DNA of 64,000 bases from Cognaticolwellia mytili (GTDB taxonomy: Bacteria; Pseudomonadota; Gammaproteobacteria; Enterobacterales; Alteromonadaceae), in assembly GCF_002104475.1 (NCBI RefSeq), contig NZ_NBOF01000007.1, forward strand, positions 124,001 to 188,000, written 5' to 3'. A program made the position numbers and the translations under genes. Of the stretch, positions 35,599 through 43,921 are shown one piece after another. Numbering within the stretch: the stretch's first letter is position 1; every line of letters begins with the position of its first letter. Under the pieces are notes generated by a model. That model was not told where the DNA came from, ran no database searches, and saw only the letters and a list, made by a program, of their open reading frames with translations.

Positions 35599-37134
35599 AT
35601 GACTAAACTCCCATTTTCTGAAAAAGTTGGTTATGCCGTTGGAGATGCCGCTGCAAATTTAGTGTGGCGTGGTGCTCTTGCGTACTTAGCTGTTTTCTAT
35701 ACCGATACTTTTGGCATAACCGCAGCAGCAACGGCGATGCTATTTTTAGTTGTGCGTTTATCGGATGGTGTCACCGATATTATTATGGGTATGGTTGCTG
35801 ATAGAACACAAACCCGATGGGGGAAGTTTCGTCCGTGGATTTTGTTCTCTGCCCCGGTTTTAGGTTTGTTTATGGTGCTTTGTTTTAGCACCCCAGACTT
35901 TAGCGAAAACGGCAAACTTGCTTACGCATATTTTACTTATATTGGGCTAACGTTAGCCTACACCATCAACAATGTTCCTTATTCTGCATTAATGGGAGTG
36001 ATGACCACTTCTGATACAGAAAGAACCAGCTTATCTGGCTTTCGCTTTGCTGGAGCATTTGCTGGTGGCTTATTAGTTATGGGATTTTTACCAAAATTAG
36101 TTGCATATTTTGGTCAAGGTAATGATGCTGTCGGTTATCAAACTACTATGTATTTGTTTGCTGCCATTTTGGTATTTTTGTTGATAATTACATTCACCAG
36201 CACAAAAGAAAGAATTACTACGCCACAGCAAAAATCTTTAGGGTTATCTCAAGAACTCAAAGACTTAACGAAAAACTTACCTTTAATTATTTTGCCATTA
36301 TTAGCCATGAGCTTGTTTTTCTATTATCGCAATATGATCAGCGGGACATTTTTCGTTTTAGTAATGGCAACAATGTGGTTCATTATCAAACGTTTTATCA
36401 AAACACCAACTGAGAAATTATCAAGTACTCAGCTTGATATGGTTGACTTACTCACTAATAAACCTTGGTTAATACTGTTAGCACTTGGTTTTCTCACTAT
36501 GATGTTCAACGGCATTAAATACGGCGTTATCGCGTATTATTTCAAATACTATATTGGCGACGAATTGATGACCGGACAATATTTTGTGGCGTTATTGCTC
36601 GTGTCTATTTTAGGTGCGCTTTGCACTAATTACCTTGCTAAGCGCTGGGGTAAACCCCAACTATTAATTATCGCCTTGCTGACCAGTACATTATTTACCA
36701 TTCCTTTCTTTTGGTTAGCAAGCGATCAAATAACTGCCATCTTCATTTTAGGCTGCTGTGCAGAATTTTTTGCCGCTATGATTCCAACGCTATATTTCAC
36801 TATGTTGGGTGACTGTGCTGATTACTCTGAATGGAAAAATAAACGCAGAGCTACAGGGTTAATTTATTCAGCAGGAACCTTTGTACAAAAGACTGGTGGT
36901 GGCTTTGCCGGAGCCTTAGTATTATTGGTCTTAGCTGGCTATGGCTACGATGGCATGGACTCGAGCACCATATCAGCATCACTACAGGGGATGAAATTAT
37001 TAATGAGCTGGATACCCGCAGCTTTTGCTGTACTCAGCGCGTTATTAATATTGTTCTACCCACTGAGTAGTGAAAGAAATAGCCAAATCGGTGAAGAGCT
37101 TGAATTACGCCGGAAAAATCGAGTAAACAATTGA
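35599..37134 (+). CDS. GPH-family sugar:cation symporter (second copy, with internal insertion)
   Basis: A 511-residue paralogue of the symporter at 21669. GYAVGDAAANLVWRGALAYL, RLSDGVTDIIMGMVADRTQTRWGKFRPW and DCADYSEWKNKRRATGLIYS are the family hallmarks. Relative to the first copy it carries about 60 extra residues at about 224-282 with two additional hydrophobic stretches (IILPLLAMSLFFYY, FFVLVMATMWFII). The first resembles the following TM7 region (LTKNLPLIIL / LTNKPWLILL), suggesting an internal duplication. Likely brings in beta-glucosides for the GH1 enzyme encoded 15 bp upstream. Confidence 0.92.
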   Translation: MTKLPFSEKVGYAVGDAAANLVWRGALAYLAVFYTDTFGITAAATAMLFLVVRLSDGVTDIIMGMVADRTQTRWGKFRPWILFSAPVLGLFMVLCFSTPDFSENGKLAYAYFTYIGLTLAYTINNVPYSALMGVMTTSDTERTSLSGFRFAGAFAGGLLVMGFLPKLVAYFGQGNDAVGYQTTMYLFAAILVFLLIITFTSTKERITTPQQKSLGLSQELKDLTKNLPLIILPLLAMSLFFYYRNMISGTFFVLVMATMWFIIKRFIKTPTEKLSSTQLDMVDLLTNKPWLILLALGFLTMMFNGIKYGVIAYYFKYYIGDELMTGQYFVALLLVSILGALCTNYLAKRWGKPQLLIIALLTSTLFTIPFFWLASDQITAIFILGCCAEFFAAMIPTLYFTMLGDCADYSEWKNKRRATGLIYSAGTFVQKTGGGFAGALVLLVLAGYGYDGMDSSTISASLQGMKLLMSWIPAAFAVLSALLILFYPLSSERNSQIGEELELRRKNRVNN

Positions 37135-37227
37135 TCATTAACGGGTCTAGCGATTTAAAGTGCAACTATATATGATATTATTCAAAGCTTAGTTTTGACA
37201 CTGAGTCTGAGAAACGAAAGGAAAATC

Positions 37228-38232
37228 ATGGCGACCATTTACCAAGTATCTGAATTAGCAAAGGTATCACTTGCCACCGTTTCACGGGTGATGAATGGTA
37301 ATGCGAAAGTCAGTGATAAAACGCGAGAAAAAGTTTTATTGGCAATGAAAGAACTTGGTTATCGGCCAAATTCAATTGCTCAGTCACTGGCGTCTAGCCG
37401 AGGCAATAGTATTGGCTTATTAGTGTCAGAGCTGCATGGTGCTTTTTTTGGCGAAATGATGGCCGGAGTTGAAAGTGAACTTAGGTCTGCCGGCAAGCAT
37501 ATTATTGTTACTACAGGTCACAGCATTGAAGAAAAAGAAAAAGAAGGTATTGAATTTCTTATTAGTAGAAATTGCGATGCTATTATCTTACATGTTGAAG
37601 CCGTTTCAGATGAATACTTAGAAGAATTAAGTAAGGGTAAAACACCCATTTTTATCATCAGTCGCTATGTCGAAAACCTTGCCGAACAATGTATTAGTTT
37701 AGACAATGAACTCGGCGGATACTTAGCAACAAAATCGTTGTTAGATCTAGGCCACACCGACATTGCTTGTATTGCCGGGCCACAATACAAGTTTGATGCT
37801 AAAGCCAGATTTGAGGGCTACAAACGGGCATTGGCAGAATATAATATCACTTTCAATGAAGAGCTTTTTTATAGCGCCGACTTTAAAGAAACCGGTGGCA
37901 GTGAAGGTATCGCACATTTAATGGCGCAACAGCAAGAATTTACCGGCTTAGTATGTGGTAATGATGAAATGGCCTCTGGTGCAATGAACTTTGCCCGTGA
38001 GCGCGGTTTATCTTTACCTGAAGATCTTTCTGTTGTTGGTTTTGATGATGTTATTTTTGCTCGCTATATTCATCCGAAATTAACCACCATATTAAATCCA
38101 GTTAATGAAATGGGTCGAATGGCAGCTAAGTTGGTATTAAAACAGATATACCAAACCAAAGAACAAACAATTCAGCAAGTATTTAAACCTTCACTCATTG
38201 TGCGTGAATCTACGCAATTGATTCATCGCTAA
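37228..38232 (+). CDS. LacI-family transcriptional repressor
   Basis: A 334-residue protein starting at ATG 37228, preceded by AAAGGAAA; a TTG at 37195 would add 11 residues without support. HTH at residues 1-25 (TIYQVSELAKVSLATVSRVMN), hinge with RPNSIAQSLASSR, then a periplasmic-binding-like sugar-sensing core (IGLLVSELHGAFFGEMMAGV, DGF-like VVGFDDVIFARYIHP). This is the only LacI member in the window and the natural candidate for the five palindromic operators. It lies 93 bp after the symporter gene. Effector probably glucose, cellobiose or an aldonate (inference). Confidence 0.95.
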   Translation: MATIYQVSELAKVSLATVSRVMNGNAKVSDKTREKVLLAMKELGYRPNSIAQSLASSRGNSIGLLVSELHGAFFGEMMAGVESELRSAGKHIIVTTGHSIEEKEKEGIEFLISRNCDAIILHVEAVSDEYLEELSKGKTPIFIISRYVENLAEQCISLDNELGGYLATKSLLDLGHTDIACIAGPQYKFDAKARFEGYKRALAEYNITFNEELFYSADFKETGGSEGIAHLMAQQQEFTGLVCGNDEMASGAMNFARERGLSLPEDLSVVGFDDVIFARYIHPKLTTILNPVNEMGRMAAKLVLKQIYQTKEQTIQQVFKPSLIVRESTQLIHR

Positions 38233-38254
38233 ACGTACTTTTGAGCTTTTACTT

Positions 38255-38464
38255 ATGAATATACCTGTTGATCAGAGCCAATGCCCATTATGTCAACAAA
38301 ACAATTTATGTGGCGTTAACGGTGCAGCGGCTTGTTGGTGTGTTAGCAGTGATATTAAACGTGAGTTGTTAGCACAAGTGCCGCAAGAGTTATCTGGAAA
38401 ATCATGTATTTGTCAACAATGTGTTGATAAGTTTAATGCCGTGGAAATTGTCAATAAGTCTTAA
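38255..38464 (+). CDS. Cysteine-rich CWC family small protein
   Basis: A 69-residue protein with paired cysteines: CPLCQQNNLCG near the start, ACWC in the middle and CICQQC near the end. This is the pattern of the small cysteine-rich CWC family (PF14375), probably metal-binding, function unknown. It begins 22 bp after the LacI stop codon and may be co-transcribed, though such genes are also found in unrelated contexts. Confidence 0.85.
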   Translation: MNIPVDQSQCPLCQQNNLCGVNGAAACWCVSSDIKRELLAQVPQELSGKSCICQQCVDKFNAVEIVNKS

Positions 38465-38525
38465 CATGTGCTGTGAAAGTGTTAATATCGTTAATTCAAT
38501 AAATGACTAAAAACATGGAAGATTT

Positions 38526-38963
38526 GTGCAATATACTCAACAAGACTTAGCATTTAACACGATCACGACACCGCTCGGCGATGAATTAACGTGGCGCTGG
38601 GAGGAGCAAATGTCGGCTTTATTAGCTGAATTTTCTTGGGAAAAAAAAGATCGTATATTAGCAACGCTACGTGAGTTATTCAGTGAGGAATGGAACAAAA
38701 AGAACATTAAAAAAGCTCCTAAGACATTAAAAGAAGAACTTGGAGAGCTCGCCAGCCTAAATAAAGAACAATTGATTTTCACCCGTCCTGCTTCTGATAA
38801 AACACCTACACTTGCTGTTATTTGGTGGCCTTGGGGACATGGTGCAACCTATTCTATGCGTATAAAAGTGTTAGACACAACTTATAGTGCAGCAGAATTG
38901 CAACAAGCCCAAGCCAGCTTAATGACCAAATTAATTAAGCGCATTATGGTGAACCTTAATTAA
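38526..38963 (+). CDS. Conserved hypothetical protein
   Basis: A 145-residue soluble protein; the start is GTG 38526, with GGAAG about 5 nt upstream. Three regions are visible: an N-terminal Trp-rich segment (LTWRWEEQMSALLAEFSWEKKD), a helical middle and a strand pair with IWWPWGHGATYSMRIKVL. No signal peptide or membrane helix. I do not recognise the family. It is 61 bp after the CWC gene, which may share its transcript, and converges with the ABC permease array. Confidence 0.55.
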   Translation: MQYTQQDLAFNTITTPLGDELTWRWEEQMSALLAEFSWEKKDRILATLRELFSEEWNKKNIKKAPKTLKEELGELASLNKEQLIFTRPASDKTPTLAVIWWPWGHGATYSMRIKVLDTTYSAAELQQAQASLMTKLIKRIMVNLN

Positions 38964-39047
38964 CACCAACTTATGAGTGGTTACTCATTTAGCGGCAGCC
39001 ATTGTAGAGTAATAATACGATACAATTGCTACCACTACGGCATTTCC

Positions 39048-41465
39048 TTAATCGCTACCTCGTAATGAATGAATGGCCGGTTTGCGAATATATTGTCTTA
39101 GCGGTACATAACAAGCAAAGAATGCAATGCTAAGAATTACCCCTAATGTCACCATGAAAATGGGGACTAGCGTTAGTGTTATGTATTGAATCAAGCTGTC
39201 ATTAAACAAAACAGACAATGTACTAAGTAAAATCGCACTTACCAAAATCCCCGAAAGTATTGCGCCAGCATTATCTCGAAAAACGAGCTGAACAATATCA
39301 CGACCTTTTGCACCAATGGCCATACGCGTACCAATTTCGAAACGGCGCATTTGGCTAGAATAGCTTAATATACCAAACAGCCCTAATGCCGATAAAAGTA
39401 GCGTTAGAATTGCTAATACTGCTGTCGCAATCGATGTTGTTATCGGTACAAACAATCTTTCACTCTTATAGTCTGTTAAAGCTGCATAGCTAAATAAACT
39501 CAACTGAGTATTAACCCCCTTTAATACCTTAATGAATTCTTCTCTATGTAGTTTTTGTCCTGCTTTTACTTTAATTATTAACATATTACGAGCAAGACTT
39601 GCAGGCATATAAAATCGAGACTCAGCGCGCATTCTACCAGGGACATTAATACTCTTAACTATCCCGATAATTCGTACGCCATTATTAAATGTCATACCTA
39701 TAGCGTTACCGTCAGGAGCAAGCCGCTGCGCGAAAGTATCATTAATGATCATAACGTCATTATCATCTTTAATGTCAGCGGCACTGAAGTTTTCACCGGC
39801 AATTAGACGCTGATTAATTAATGAGAAGTATTTTTCGTCTACATCTTTTCGCTTGGCAGTATAACGCTCTGAATTTGCATCCCCCATCAACGCTGTAATA
39901 GCAAATATTGATGGCCTCATCGCCTGACTAACAGCTGCTGCTTGGGGTAAATTTCTTAGCTCTGTTTTTAATTTCGTTAAGGTAGCAGCACGTGAACTAC
40001 GTTCAATATTCGTCAGTGACAGTACAACAGCAATATTATTATCAGTGTCATACCCTAATGGCTGTTTCACCAATTTCATGGCATCAATATAAAGTACGAT
40101 ATTGATAAACACTAGTGCGCTCGCAATGGCTATTTGGCTACTAATTAAGGTATTTCTGACTCGCTTGGATACTTGAATACCATTACCTTTACCACTGGCT
40201 TGTAAAGTAGCATTCAAATCATGGTAATTAATCATTCTTCTGCATAGCTGCGAAAACATTAACGTTAATAGCACTAACAAGCTCACTGATATTAACAATG
40301 AGAAAGCATTTAGTGATAATTCACCTAGTCGAGGAAGAAAACCACCAAGAGAGTATGCCAATATAGTAAAACCGACATAAGAGAATACCTGTGCTAGCAA
40401 CATCGATAGCAACATAACAACGCCTATTTCCGCCATAATAGTCTTAAATAATTGCGATTTAGACGCTCCAACTGCCGCTCTAATAGCCAATTGTTGCTGA
40501 CGTTCAGCCGTGCGAGAGACAAATAAATTAGCAATATTTGCACAGGCAATAAGTACCAGCCCCAATGCGCCAATAATAAGTAAGTAAACACTACGTTTGC
40601 CCTCACCGATGATATAAGACTTAACCAAGCTTACTTCAATATTGATACGCCAATCTTTAAAAAACGGCCGGTCTGAGACATGACTTTGCCAATTTTCGTT
40701 AATCAGATGAGTTAATTTTTGGTTAATATTTGATGCTGAAAAGTTAGCTACTAAATCAGGTTTAAGTTTACCAATGAAAGTTAAACTGCCATCATCATTC
40801 CCCCAAGATTTACGCTGTTCGTCAGTAAAGGGATTAAAATCCCAAGGCAGGTAAATTTGAGTTTTATAGCCAGGTCCTGCTAACGGCAATTCAACATCAT
40901 CAGGCGCAGTTACGCCGACGACACGATAACTTTTATCACCAAAGGTTATTTTTTCACCCAAAACATTGTCTTTACCGGCAAATTCTTTTTGCCACGTTTC
41001 ATAGCTTAAAATGGCAACAGGGCTATAACTATTAAGCTTTTCTGTTGCTTCAAATATTCGCCCTTTTGCTAGCTTAGTCGCGAAAAGATCGAACCATTGT
41101 GGTGTAACAAACGAAATAGTCATCATTGGCTCGGATGGTATCGATGTCAGCACTGCTGCATCAAAATATGACAACACGCTTTCAGAGAATACCGTTTGAT
41201 TATTATAGAGATGCATTAAGTTAGGGTACGTGTACGCATCGCCATCTACTTTCCCTTCATTGCTAATAAGCTGATGTTCAACCCGAAAGAGCCTATCTTG
41301 ATCGGGGTAAGGAAGTGGCTTTATTAGCATGACATAGGCCAATGTTAATACGCATATAAGTGCACCTAGGGTGATACCCATCGTCGATACAACACTGAAT
41401 ACAAAGCCCGGCTTTTGCTTAAGACTCAGCCACGCTTGTTTAATGTGATAAAAAAACGAATTCAT
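39048..41465 (-). CDS. MacB-like dual-FtsX ABC permease, system A third copy
   Basis: An 805-residue membrane protein: an N-terminal helix (FSVVSTMGITLGALICVLTL), a periplasmic MacB-type domain, three helices (VLIACANIANLFVSRTAERQ begins the FtsX unit), a further helix after SGKGNGIQVSKR, a second periplasmic domain, and a C-terminal FtsX unit (LSALGLFGILSYSSQMRRFEIGTRMAIGAKG). Two FtsX units in one chain mean eight membrane helices. Its ATG overlaps the previous stop codon (TAATG), so translation is coupled along the three-permease array. It ends SLRGSD, a tail echoed by the other copies. Confidence 0.9.
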   Translation of the reverse strand: MNSFFYHIKQAWLSLKQKPGFVFSVVSTMGITLGALICVLTLAYVMLIKPLPYPDQDRLFRVEHQLISNEGKVDGDAYTYPNLMHLYNNQTVFSESVLSYFDAAVLTSIPSEPMMTISFVTPQWFDLFATKLAKGRIFEATEKLNSYSPVAILSYETWQKEFAGKDNVLGEKITFGDKSYRVVGVTAPDDVELPLAGPGYKTQIYLPWDFNPFTDEQRKSWGNDDGSLTFIGKLKPDLVANFSASNINQKLTHLINENWQSHVSDRPFFKDWRINIEVSLVKSYIIGEGKRSVYLLIIGALGLVLIACANIANLFVSRTAERQQQLAIRAAVGASKSQLFKTIMAEIGVVMLLSMLLAQVFSYVGFTILAYSLGGFLPRLGELSLNAFSLLISVSLLVLLTLMFSQLCRRMINYHDLNATLQASGKGNGIQVSKRVRNTLISSQIAIASALVFINIVLYIDAMKLVKQPLGYDTDNNIAVVLSLTNIERSSRAATLTKLKTELRNLPQAAAVSQAMRPSIFAITALMGDANSERYTAKRKDVDEKYFSLINQRLIAGENFSAADIKDDNDVMIINDTFAQRLAPDGNAIGMTFNNGVRIIGIVKSINVPGRMRAESRFYMPASLARNMLIIKVKAGQKLHREEFIKVLKGVNTQLSLFSYAALTDYKSERLFVPITTSIATAVLAILTLLLSALGLFGILSYSSQMRRFEIGTRMAIGAKGRDIVQLVFRDNAGAILSGILVSAILLSTLSVLFNDSLIQYITLTLVPIFMVTLGVILSIAFFACYVPLRQYIRKPAIHSLRGSD

Positions 41466-43921
41466 TATTCAGTTCCTCGTAAACTGTTTATGGCAGGTAA
41501 ATTAATAATTTTTCTTAACGGTAAATAACAAACCAGAAGCGAAAGGCTGGAAATCAAAAAGATAGTCACAGCAAACATTGGGATTAATTGCGAAGTGATA
41601 TAAAACGAGAGTGCATCAATAAAGAAAAAATACCCGCTTACCAAAGTAATTAGGCTAAGTAATACACCAAGAACAATCGGGTTCACATTGTCTTTTATGA
41701 TCATTAAAGTTAAATCGTGCCGCTTTGCACCAACCGCCATACGAGTGCCTAATTCAAGACGGCGCATTTGTGTGCTGTAACTTAAAATGCCGTACAAACC
41801 TATACCAGCAAGAAGAAAAGTAATTAACGCTAACATTGCAGTAGCAATGGCCGTTGTTATTTCAGTAAATAAACGTTGATTAAGATTGTCAGAGATTTTA
41901 TTAAAACTAAAAACAGAGTATCTTGAGTCTATCTTAGCTAATAATGCGGCTAGTTGTTGCCGACTGACTGACTGACCTGGCTTAAATTTAAGCATAAAAG
42001 ATCTGCCACTAAGGCCACTGGGAGCATAAACTCTTGGTACACTTGCAGCGGTATCATCACTGCCAAAAGCTGTATCACCGGGAATAGTAATATCTTTAAC
42101 AATACCAACTATTTTAAAATCAGGCTCACCTATTGATGGCAATAGCATACCGATAACAGCACCATCAGCTTTTAATTGTTGAGCAAAGGCTTGGTTAACA
42201 ATCATCTTATTATTGTTATCACGGCGATCGATGATGGTAAAATTTTCACCTTGTAACAGTGGTTGTTCAATCATATTGAAATATCGTTGATCAACCCTCT
42301 TAAAGTACGGTGTATATTTTTTATTACCAGTCGATTTGGTAAGCGCTTTAATACCAAAACCACCTAAAGGTGAATTGCCTTGTGCAACGGATTCCACTTG
42401 CGGTAAGGCTTCCAACTTTGTCATAATCTCAGCCATAGTAGGTATTGCATCTTCCTGACTATAGGCTTGTGTTGAAGATAAATTTAAAACCAAAGTCGAA
42501 ATATTATTAGTGCTAAAACCTATCGGTGCATTAATAGTCCGCATAGCATTTTTAAGTAAGCTGATGTTGGCAAATACCAATAATGTCGCTAGGGCGACTT
42601 GGCTAGCAATTAATATCTGGCGAGTCTTTTTCGATACCTGTAAACCACTGCCCTTGCCACTGCTTTGCAGCGTAGTATTTAAACCGCGATAATTGATCAT
42701 GTTGGTCGTTAATTTAGCGAAAAATAAGGCCAAAATAGCAGTAATCAGCAAAGCGCTACCAAACGTGATTAGATTGAGTGATAACTCGTTAACTCTAGGT
42801 AATAGCGCGCCCAAATATTGCTGCATCAGATAAAAACCTGTTTTGGCAATAACCAAGGCAAATATAATAGCCATTAGCATTAATAGGCTGGTTTCTGCCA
42901 ACATTGCGCTAAACAATTGTTTTTTAGTGGCTCCAATTGCTGCTTGAATTGACATTTGACGGTGTTTTTCTGCAGTACGTGACATAAATAAATTAGCGAT
43001 GTTTGCACAGGCGATCAATACCAAACCTACAATACCGGCAAGTAACATAACCGCGAAAGACTTACTCTCGCCGAGCATTATGTTCTTAACCGAACGAACA
43101 CGCATATCAACTGACCAGCCTTGGAAAAAATCAAACTTAGCAACAAATTTTTCTTGCCATAGCTCACTCACCAAAGGAGTTATTAGTTGCTGCGCTTGGC
43201 TTTGATTAACACTTTTCTTTAGCTGGCCAATAAAGTGAAAGTTATTTTGAATATTACCAAAGTTATATCTACTCTCGGCGCTCTCTACATTGAAATCCCA
43301 AGGCAACCAAACCTGCGTTTCACGACCAATTTCAGCCAACTCCGGTTCAACAAAATTTTCAGCCAGCACACCAATAACTTGGTAACTAACACCGCGAATA
43401 TTTATTTTTAGATGCAGAATATCAGCACGACCTTCGTATGCTTGTTGCCAAGTAACATAACTGAGCATAGCGACAGGACTATTGGTGTTTAAAGCCTCGC
43501 TCGCCTCAAACATTCGACCTAGCGCCATTGGCGAGGCTAAAATTTGATGTAGCTCAGGTGTAACATAGGTCGTATTAACCAATGGTTGATTACGATGAGA
43601 AGTGATCACATCTTGGCTATAATAGAGCATTGCAGACTGCTCAAATGCAACTCTACTTTTGTATAATTCCACCAAACCTGGATAACTAAAAGCAACTTTT
43701 TGAGTTTCCTTTTTAGCGTCGATAATATGGTGCTGCGCAACAAAAATTCGCTCTTGCTCAGGGTAAGGTAACGGCTCAAGCAATAACAAATAGTTTAAAG
43801 TTAATACACAAAGCAATGCGCCAAGCGTGATGCCCATAGTGGACACAACACTGAAAACAAAACCCGGCTTTTGCTTCAGGCCTGAATACGCCTGCTTTAG
43901 TTGATAGGTAAATAAGCTCAT
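41465..43921 (-). CDS. MacB-like dual-FtsX ABC permease, system A second copy
   Basis: An 818-residue paralogue with the same layout: FSVVSTMGITLGALLCVLTL, periplasmic domain, VLIACANIANLFMSRTAEKH, SSGKGSGLQVSKKTRQ, and the C-terminal LLAGIGLYGILSYSTQMRRLELGTRMAVGAK. The N-terminal 30 residues and first FtsX unit are closest to the third copy, suggesting that these two arose by a recent tandem duplication. Coupled by one-base start/stop overlaps on both sides. Ends SLRGTE. Expected to work with the single ATPase of this operon. Confidence 0.9.
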   Translation of the reverse strand: MSLFTYQLKQAYSGLKQKPGFVFSVVSTMGITLGALLCVLTLNYLLLLEPLPYPEQERIFVAQHHIIDAKKETQKVAFSYPGLVELYKSRVAFEQSAMLYYSQDVITSHRNQPLVNTTYVTPELHQILASPMALGRMFEASEALNTNSPVAMLSYVTWQQAYEGRADILHLKINIRGVSYQVIGVLAENFVEPELAEIGRETQVWLPWDFNVESAESRYNFGNIQNNFHFIGQLKKSVNQSQAQQLITPLVSELWQEKFVAKFDFFQGWSVDMRVRSVKNIMLGESKSFAVMLLAGIVGLVLIACANIANLFMSRTAEKHRQMSIQAAIGATKKQLFSAMLAETSLLMLMAIIFALVIAKTGFYLMQQYLGALLPRVNELSLNLITFGSALLITAILALFFAKLTTNMINYRGLNTTLQSSGKGSGLQVSKKTRQILIASQVALATLLVFANISLLKNAMRTINAPIGFSTNNISTLVLNLSSTQAYSQEDAIPTMAEIMTKLEALPQVESVAQGNSPLGGFGIKALTKSTGNKKYTPYFKRVDQRYFNMIEQPLLQGENFTIIDRRDNNNKMIVNQAFAQQLKADGAVIGMLLPSIGEPDFKIVGIVKDITIPGDTAFGSDDTAASVPRVYAPSGLSGRSFMLKFKPGQSVSRQQLAALLAKIDSRYSVFSFNKISDNLNQRLFTEITTAIATAMLALITFLLAGIGLYGILSYSTQMRRLELGTRMAVGAKRHDLTLMIIKDNVNPIVLGVLLSLITLVSGYFFFIDALSFYITSQLIPMFAVTIFLISSLSLLVCYLPLRKIINLPAINSLRGTE

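Noticed and set aside
41460-41470. Apparent one-base overlap between permease genes, looking like a frameshift
   Set aside because: It is a normal TAATG stop/start coupling; both proteins have complete N- and C-termini. The same holds at 43921.
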